DNA of 64,000 bases from Myxococcales bacterium (GTDB lineage: Bacteria > Myxococcota > Polyangia > Nannocystales > Nannocystaceae), in assembly GCA_016793465.1 (NCBI GenBank), contig JAEUJW010000065.1:1-64000 (forward strand). The letters are read 5' to 3'. The notes beneath the pieces are model-generated. The model worked only from the letters and a program-made list of their open reading frames with translations, did not search any database and was not told the DNA's origin. A program made the translations under genes and the position numbers. Shown one piece after another: positions 58,683-64,000 of the stretch. The stretch's first letter is position 1, and every line of letters begins with the position of its first letter.

Positions 58683-59974
58683 GGGCGCTTGCTCGGGCGG
58701 CGTGGTTTGAGTACGGGGGTCGGCAACGCGGCTGCGGCCGCGACCTCGGTGAAGCGCTGGCCGACTTCACGGATCTGGGCGGCCGGCAACTTCAACTTCG
58801 TGGCCTCGCTTTGCCAGCGGCCGATACCGTCGCGAACCTCGGCCAGGATCTGCAGCGCCTCGGTGGAGGAAAGCTGGGCGAGTTCGGCGAGTTGCTCGAG
58901 GTGGGACCAGGTGGGGCGCCGGCCCTCGCCCTTGTACGTCATCGTGTGTTCTCCACCGGGGCCGTCCGCTAGCATCAGGTCGTAGGCCGGGGAGACCGTC
59001 CACGAGCCGTCGCGCTGCATTAAGAAGGCGAAGTTCTTGCCGTGATCGTCGCGGTTGGAGGTGAGGAGGTTGAACACGGCGCGACGGAAGCACTCTTTCA
59101 CGTCGACGTGGTTGCGCGTCAACTGGCGAGCGACGCGGAGCAGGTGCTCGTAATCGAGGTTGGGCTCGCGGAAGTTGGCATGGAGCAGATTGGCGAGCGT
59201 ATGCACATGGATGCGGGTGTCGCCGTCGCGGTCGAAGCGCCGGACGGCGAAGCAACGCTCCCCGTCGGGGAGCGGGCCCAGGAGACGCACCTCGGGCATT
59301 TTGATGCCGGCCGCCATCGCCATACGGGCGTAGAGGTACTCGATGGGGCCTGCGTTCGGGGGATCGTCATGGGTGGCGAACTTGACGAGCCACGCCTCGA
59401 AGCCCGGTGGGAGGGTGTCTACACCGGAGAGCACACGACCCTCGTGGATGCCGACCAGGACCTTGGGGCGAGCGCCGCCCGGTGACCCACCGGCGAGCCG
59501 CAGCGCAGGCAGGATCTCGACCGCGGAGCCGTCATAGATCTGTCGTGAGGCCTTCGCCAGGGCGGCGAGATCGAGGGCCTCGTGGGATTCACCCTCCGGC
59601 TCGGTGCAGGGGTGATAGGTGAGGGCGCCCATGGTGTGGCGGCCGAGGTACGCCAGGCGATCGAGGACCGAGAGCTCGCGCAGGCGAACGTTGCGGGCGA
59701 GGAAGGTTCGGTCCATCAGGAGACGACCCCAGCCGTCGGGGAGCGAGTCGTCGAACACGCCGAACAGGCCCATGAGGTGCCCCTCCCGGGCCGACTGCAG
59801 TCCGGTCTTCAGCGGCAAGCGGAGCGGAGAGAGCGGGCTGGCATGCGCGAGGAACTCGGGCGAGAACTCGAACGCCACCTGGCCACGGAGCAGCGCGAGC
59901 TGTCCGACGAGCTGAACGTCCTCGGTCTTGCGTTCGAGGCGGACCTCGAGGCGTGCTGCGGGTGCGAACTTCAT
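58679..59974 (-). CDS. hipA: HipA-type toxin kinase
   Basis: Predicted 431 residues. The N-terminal subdomain has FGVFDDSLPDGWGRLLMDR. The Gly-rich ATP loop is SPGGARPKVLVG, the catalytic loop is NLLTSNRDDHGKNFAF (with the NRDDHGKN pattern of HipA Ser/Thr kinases) and the Mg-binding SPAYDLM follows. HipA phosphorylates glutamyl-tRNA synthetase and induces dormancy in E. coli; that target is not shown here. The ATG overlaps the hipB stop (ATGA). Base composition is visibly lower in GC than the flanks, with more A/T third positions, suggesting recent acquisition. Confidence 0.9.
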   Translation of the reverse strand: MKFAPAARLEVRLERKTEDVQLVGQLALLRGQVAFEFSPEFLAHASPLSPLRLPLKTGLQSAREGHLMGLFGVFDDSLPDGWGRLLMDRTFLARNVRLRELSVLDRLAYLGRHTMGALTYHPCTEPEGESHEALDLAALAKASRQIYDGSAVEILPALRLAGGSPGGARPKVLVGIHEGRVLSGVDTLPPGFEAWLVKFATHDDPPNAGPIEYLYARMAMAAGIKMPEVRLLGPLPDGERCFAVRRFDRDGDTRIHVHTLANLLHANFREPNLDYEHLLRVARQLTRNHVDVKECFRRAVFNLLTSNRDDHGKNFAFLMQRDGSWTVSPAYDLMLADGPGGEHTMTYKGEGRRPTWSHLEQLAELAQLSSTEALQILAEVRDGIGRWQSEATKLKLPAAQIREVGQRFTEVAAAAALPTPVLKPRRPSKRP

Positions 59975-60276
59975 TGCGAGCCTCTCCGACGCGGCTTCCT
60001 CGCGGCTTGACGGTCGAGCTCGAGGATAGAAGTCGGAGCGGATGGCGCCAGAAGATTTTCGAATTGATCGAGACAACCGAGTGCCAGGGCCAGTCGGAGC
60101 AGGTTGTCGAGAGAGATGCGGCCGCTGGTCTCGAAACGTTTGAGCGTCGCCGGCGAGACTCCGGCCCGTTCGGCGAGGGTCTCTCGCTTCCAATTCTGGG
60201 CGAGACGAAGCTGAGTCATTCGTTCGCCCATCAGCTTCGCCAATTCACCCGGGGTATAGAAGCTAATGGACAACAT
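59971..60276 (-). CDS. hipB: HipB-type antitoxin, HTH (Xre) DNA-binding protein
   Basis: Predicted 101 residues. It has an Xre helix-turn-helix: QLRLAQNWKRETLAERAGVS, then PATLKRFETSGRISLDNLLR, with the recognition helix in the second part. The C-terminal 25 residues are basic and Pro-rich (ARKPRRRGSQ). HipB binds operators ahead of its own operon and neutralises HipA. The gene is low in GC for this region. Start ATG at 60276, followed upstream by a palindromic A/T-rich region. Confidence 0.88.
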   Translation of the reverse strand: MLSISFYTPGELAKLMGERMTQLRLAQNWKRETLAERAGVSPATLKRFETSGRISLDNLLRLALALGCLDQFENLLAPSAPTSILELDRQAARKPRRRGSQ

Positions 60277-60284
60277 TTGAGCTT

Positions 60285-60308
60285 TTATGGCTCCCTACGC
60301 TTCATAAG
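60285..60308 (-). promoter_or_regulatory. Inverted repeat ahead of hipBA, candidate HipB operator
   Basis: TTATG (60285-60289) and CATAA (60304-60308) form 5-bp arms around a 14-base spacer, 9 bases before the hipB ATG. TTGCAA (about 60325-60330) with TTATGA 18 bases downstream on the minus strand could be the promoter overlapped by the operator. E. coli HipB sites are TATCC-N8-GGATA, so the exact sequence differs. Confidence 0.4.
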
Positions 60309-60334
60309 GGGTAATATTTTGCCCATTGCAAAAG

Positions 60335-60348
60335 TGATTAAAATCACT
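60335..60348 (-). terminator. Short hairpin with T-run between the thiol dioxygenase and hipBA
   Basis: On the minus strand GTGATT and AATCAC form a 6-bp stem, followed by TTTTGC, overlapping the end of the thiol dioxygenase gene. The stem is A/T-rich and weak, so it may be a leaky terminator or simply part of the hipBA control DNA. Confidence 0.35.
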
Positions 60349-60853
60349 AATAGGAGCGCGGGGCGAGGCGCCAGAGGTCCGGGGTCGACGGGGTCGCGGT
60401 GTAGTAGGTGCACGTGCGGCCGTCGACGTAGGGCGGGCGGAGCACGTCGACGAACGCGACGTCGGTGCGGGCGGTGAGGGTGTGGAGGTTGTCGCGGTGG
60501 GGCTCGACGAGCCACACGGGGGAGCCCGGGTCGAGGTCGGCGTCGGCGGTGCGGCGGGCGAGGGTGGGGTCGTTCGGGTCGACGCGCGTGAAGCTGGTGA
60601 CGTGGAGGGTGCCCTGCAAGACGCGCATGTACACGTGCATGGCGGGGTGGTCGTGCAGGGGGATCGACTCGCCGCGGGGCAGGAAGAACAGGCCGACCTC
60701 GCAGGTCTCGCCGAAGAACGGGCGGAGGTTGGCCCAGCCGCGCGCGGGCAGGTGGGCGGCCAGCGTGACGCCGAGGTCGGTCCAGCGCAGGCGTGCGAGC
60801 AGGTGCGGGAGATCGGCGGCGGCGGCGGCGGCGAGGGTGGTCCAGACGGTCAC
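60347..60853 (-). CDS. Thiol dioxygenase, PCO/ADO-type cupin
   Basis: About 168 residues from the GTG at 60853. The cupin metal site is in FLPRGESIPLHDHPAMHVYM, with the HDH pair, and the later His in WLVEPHRDNLHTL completes a 3-His site. VLQGTLHVTSFTRVD matches plant cysteine oxidase/aminoethanethiol dioxygenase (ADO) proteins, which oxidise thiols or N-terminal Cys with iron and oxygen. An upstream ATG (60985) gives a poorly biased Pro-rich extension and was not used. The gene lies upstream of hipBA on the same strand. Confidence 0.75.
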   Translation of the reverse strand: MTVWTTLAAAAAADLPHLLARLRWTDLGVTLAAHLPARGWANLRPFFGETCEVGLFFLPRGESIPLHDHPAMHVYMRVLQGTLHVTSFTRVDPNDPTLARRTADADLDPGSPVWLVEPHRDNLHTLTARTDVAFVDVLRPPYVDGRTCTYYTATPSTPDLWRLAPRSY

Positions 60854-61005
60854 GGTGCGGCTCGCGGGCGACGCTAACACGACGCGTACGGACGTCCGCC
60901 GCGTCGGCGGCGTGCGAGGGGCTATTTCGTGGCCGTGGGGCGCTCCGGCGGCGCCTTGACAGGGCGGCGGCCGCGGTGGATGCATGATCGGGGAGTGGCG
61001 GGGTC

Positions 61006-63518
61006 GTGACGATAGCGCCGAGCTATCCGCTGGTCGGGGCCGACGATGTCGGGTTGGCGCGGGCGCGGGTGCAGGGGGCGGGGTTGGCGTGCGGGCTGGG
61101 GGCGCGCTCGGCGGACGACCTGGCGCGGGCGGCGAGCGAGCTGGTGCGCAACGCGGTGGTCCACGCGGGCGGCGGGGTGATGACGCTGCGGGTCGAGGAC
61201 GAGCACCTGATGGTCGACGTCGACGACCGCGGGCCGGGCATCCCGACGCGGGTGCGCCGGGGCTACGGGCTGATCGCCGCGCGTCACCTCGCGGACGTGT
61301 TCGCGGTCGGCCCGCGCGAGGGCGGGGGCACGACGGCGCGGGTCGGTCGCCGCGGGGTGGCCGTCGACGCGGACGAGCGCCTGGCGGCGTGGGCGGACGA
61401 CGAGGGCAGCCAGGGCGAGGAGATGACGCTGGCCGCGGCGCGCCAGCTGATCGCGGAGCACGTGCGGGAGACCGAGAAGCTGCGGCGCCAGCTCGAGCGG
61501 ACCAACCGCGCGCTCGGGCGGGCCAACGAGGACCTGCGCGGGCGCAACGAGACGCTCGAGGCCTTGAACGCGGCGCTGGCGGAGGCCCGCGACAGGGCGG
61601 AGGAGGGGGCGCGGGTCAAGGCGGCGTTCCTCGCCAACATGAGCCACGAGATCCGCACGCCGATGAACGCGATCATCGGCATGTCGGGCCTGATGCTCGA
61701 CACGCCGCTGGACCCGACCCAGCGCGAGTTCGCGGAGACGATCCGGGTCAGCGGGGACCACCTGCTGACGATCATCAACGACGTGCTCGACTTCTCGAAG
61801 ATCGAGGCGGGGCAGCTGTCGCTCGAGCGGGTGGCCTTCTCGCCGCGGATCTGCGTCGAGGAGGCGATGGACCTGGTGGCGCCGCAGGCCGGCGAGAAGG
61901 GGCTGGAGCTGGTCTACGACGCGGCGCCGGACCTGCCGGCGACGCTGATGGGCGACCCGGGGCGGCTGCGGCAGGTGCTCCTCAACTTGATCGGCAACGC
62001 GGTGAGTTCACGAGCGCGGGCGAGGTGGTGGTGTCGGCGCGGCGGGGCGTGGGGGCCGACGGGCGGGCGGAGGTCGCGTTCGCGGTGAGCGACACGGGGA
62101 TCGGGATCCCGCACGAGCGCTTCGATCGCCTGTTCAAGGCGTTCAGCCAGGTCGACATGTCGACGACGCGGCTGTACGGCGGGACCGGGCTGGGGCTGGC
62201 GATCTGCAGCCGGCTGTGCGAGCTGATGGGCGGGGGGATCTGGCTCGAGAGCGAGGTCGGGCGCGGGTCGACGTTCCACTTCACGATCGCGGCGGAGGAG
62301 GGGCCGTCGGCGGCGGCGCAGGACGGCGCGCGCGCGGGCGGGCCGCTGGCGGGGCTGGGGGCGCTGATCGTCGACGACAACGCGACGAGCCGGGCGATCT
62401 TGCGGCGGCAGCTCGAGGGCTGGGGCATGGTGGTGGCGGAGTCGGCGTCGGCGCGCGAGGGGCTGGCGCGGCTGCAGGACGGGGCGCGCTTCGCGGTGGT
62501 GATCCTCGACCACCGGATGCCGGAGATGGACGGGCTCGAGCTGGCCGAGCAGATCCAACGACAAGTGCCGCGCGTGCAGACGCCGCTGGTGTTGCTGGGG
62601 TCGTCGGGCTGGATGCGCGACGTGTCGGAGGCGGCCCAGCGGGTGTGCTCGGCGACGCTGAGCAAGCCGGTGAAGGCGGGGCAGCTGCGCGAGACGCTGG
62701 GGCGGCTGCTGCTGGGCGAGCGGCCGGTGGCGTCGGCGGGCGGCGAGGTCGTGCGGGTCGAGGGCACGCTGCGGATCCTGGTGGCGGAGGACAACCCGCT
62801 CAACCAGCGGGTGGCGCTCCGCATCCTCGAGAAGCTGGGGTTTCGCGCGGACCTGGCGGCGAACGGGGTCGAGGTGCTGGAGTCGCTCGGGCGCCGGCGC
62901 TACGACGTGGTGCTGATGGACGTGCAGATGCCGGAGATGGACGGGCTCGAGGCGACGCGGAGGATCCGCGCGCGCTGGCCGGAGGCCGGGCCGTACATCA
63001 TCGCCATGACGGCGAGCGCGATGATCGGCGACAGCGAGCGCTGCCTGGCCGCGGGCATGGACCACTACGTGCGCAAGCCGGTCGACGCGCACGAGCTGGC
63101 GCGGGCGCTGGCGCGGGCGCGGGGGGTGTTCGACCCGCCGGCGCGCGCGTCGGGGGCGCCCGGGCCGCGGCAGGTGCCGGCGGACGTGGCCGACGACCTC
63201 GAGGCGGCGGAGAGGGTGGTCGCGGCCATGGCGGGCAACGACCCGGTCGAGCGCGCCGAGCTGGTCGGGGTGCTGCTGGGCACGATGCGCGACACGATGG
63301 CGGCGCTCGAGCTGGCGGTGAAGGCGATGGACCGCTCGCAGATCCGCTTCCACGCCCACACGATCAAGGGGGCCCTGCTGACGGCCGGGCTCTCGCGGGT
63401 GGCGAGGGCGGCGGAGCGCTTCGAGGCGACGGCGGTCCAGACGTCGGCGAGCGAGGCGGCGGCGCAGCTGGCCGGGCTGCGCGCGCTGGTCGAGCACGTG
63501 TCGCGGGCGCTGGCCTGA
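61006..63518 (+). pseudogene. Hybrid histidine kinase broken by a single-base frameshift
   Basis: A GTG start opens an RsbT/anti-sigma-type ATPase ([25 protein letters not shown], residues 45-95). A coiled coil and a HisKA domain ([19 protein letters not shown]) follow, then the HATPase N-box LNLIGNAV. At 62004-62007 the frame shifts: the expected NAVKFTSAGE lacks one A of the Lys codon. The second frame continues [10 protein letters not shown], then the G-boxes DTGIGIP and GTGLGLAI. Two receiver domains come next (LIVDDNATSR with DHRMPEMDG; VAEDNPLNQR with MDVQMPEMDG) and an HPt domain with HAHTIKG. All catalytic motifs are intact in their frames, so the lesion is recent or a sequencing error. 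No slippery sequence for programmed shifting is seen. Confidence 0.78.
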
Positions 63519-63646
63519 CGGCTCAGCGGTCGACGACGGCGGCGAGGCTGGTGAGGTTGCCGAAGGCGTCGCGGGCGCTGGCCTGACGGCTCAGCGGTCG
63601 ACGACGGCGGCGAGGCTGGTGAGGTTGCCGAAGGCGTCGCGGGCGC
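63501..63646. repeat. 68-bp tandem duplication across two convergent gene ends
   Basis: Bases 63501-63568 recur exactly at 63569-63636, and the first 10 bases (TCGCGGGCGC) occur a third time at 63637-63646. The unit contains the kinase stop (TGA 63516-63518) and the last codons and stop of the minus-strand surface protein. The outermost copy of that stop is no longer used. The 10-bp word at both junctions suggests slippage or microhomology-driven duplication. Confidence 0.9.
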
Positions 63647-64000
63647 GGAGGACCACGCGGTGCTTGCCGGGCTTCAGGTCGGCGGGCAGGGTGACCTCGA
63701 AGGTCTCGTCGTCGGAGTCGAACAGGCCGTCGGCGGGGCTGGCGGCGCGGAACGGGCCGCCGTCGACGCTGTAGGCGACGTCGTGGACGATGCTGCCTTC
63801 GTCGCGGGCGCGGGCGGAGAGCTTCAAGCCCTGGGTCTTCAGGTCGTCGATGCTGGGGCGCTTGTGGTCGACGACGAACGGGGCGCTGACGACTTCGTCG
63901 GTGCGGGCGCGGGCGGAGCCGTTGCTGGGTTCGTCGCTGGCGACGACCTGGGCCTCGTAGACGCCGTCGGGCACGCTGCCGAGGTCCCACTTCAGCTCTT
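63591..64000 (-). CDS. C-terminal part of a surface-type protein with Ig-like domains (cut by the window end)
   Basis: The last 136 codons are visible; the gene continues beyond the window. It has WDLGSVPDGVYEAQVVASDE and then ARARTDEVVSAPFVVDHKRP, a pattern seen at the C-termini of large secreted kelch/WD40-type proteins. After it come beta-strands (VAYSVDGGPFRAASPADGLF; KPGKHRVVLRARDAFGN) like an Ig-fold domain. The stop lies inside the 68-bp tandem duplication. Probably exported; function unknown. Confidence 0.7.
   Translation of the reverse strand, partial: ELKWDLGSVPDGVYEAQVVASDEPSNGSARARTDEVVSAPFVVDHKRPSIDDLKTQGLKLSARARDEGSIVHDVAYSVDGGPFRAASPADGLFDSDDETFEVTLPADLKPGKHRVVLRARDAFGNLTSLAAVVDR

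Noticed and set aside
62000..62010. Programmed ribosomal frameshift in the hybrid kinase
   Set aside because: The local GCGGTGAGTTCACG has no slippery heptamer, and the missing base falls in a conserved codon, which fits a deletion or read error better.

Overview
The window is very GC-rich DNA (roughly 73-75% by eye) with strong G/C bias at third codon positions. It looks like a myxobacterium, most likely of the Nannocystineae (Nannocystis/Plesiocystis-like). The pointers are numerous secreted lipoproteins with Ser/Thr/Gly/Asp-rich linkers after the lipobox, Cys-rich CGNG/CGDG 'DUF4215' repeats, large hybrid histidine kinases and good sigma-54-type promoter sequences. The species is an inference. 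No rRNA, tRNA, CRISPR array, transposase or prophage was recognised.

Layout. 1-8.8 kb: a secreted GH92 mannosidase-like lipoprotein, a DUF4215/DUF1554 lipoprotein, an MmeI-like DNA adenine methyltransferase without a visible nuclease domain, a kelch-like protein and a two-gene unit of small exported proteins. 8.9-23.2 kb: a lipoprotein, then carB/carA on the minus strand, divergent from a tightly coupled plus-strand operon argF'-argG-argE'-argAB-argC-argH, with argD convergent. The carbamoyltransferase has acetylornithine-type motifs and the kinase carries a C-terminal acetyltransferase domain, so this is the Xanthomonas-type acetylcitrulline route to arginine with carbamoyl-phosphate supply next door. 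23.3-34.6 kb: lipoprotein, patatin, LanC-like protein, an ABC ATPase, and a MoxR/DUF58/BatA-like system split by a methyltransferase and a ferritin-like gene; an 80-codon repeat peptide sits translationally coupled between DUF58 and the BatA-like gene. 34.7-42 kb: rhodanese-MoeB fusion coupled to an Eco57I/TaqI-like methylase, a beta-propeller lipoprotein with a sigma-54-type promoter, and a membrane glycosyltransferase-like protein. 42-49 kb: methyltransferase, pcnB, a radical-SAM-like protein, a TMTC-like TPR membrane protein coupled to a 40-residue lipoprotein, and Cys-rich exported proteins. 49.3-52.4 kb: rpsB-tsf-pyrH-frr. 52.4-64 kb: CotH-domain lipoprotein, beta-class DNA methyltransferase, PHA-system protein, GST, a hipBA toxin-antitoxin pair coupled to a membrane protein, a thiol dioxygenase, a frameshifted hybrid histidine kinase, and the 3' end of a surface protein.

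Two patterns cut across gene boundaries. First, short pure A/T islands built on TTAA, such as TTAATTAA, TTTAAA and ATTAAA, are dropped into otherwise GC-saturated genes, nearly always where Leu/Ile/Phe is followed by Lys, Ile or Asn. The 8-mer TTAATTAA occurs five times, where about 0.01 would be expected by composition. Second, at three gene ends (methyltransferase near 6.4 kb, argD near 21.9 kb, kinase/surface protein near 63.5 kb) the last codons and stop have been copied in tandem as short 'echo' repeats.
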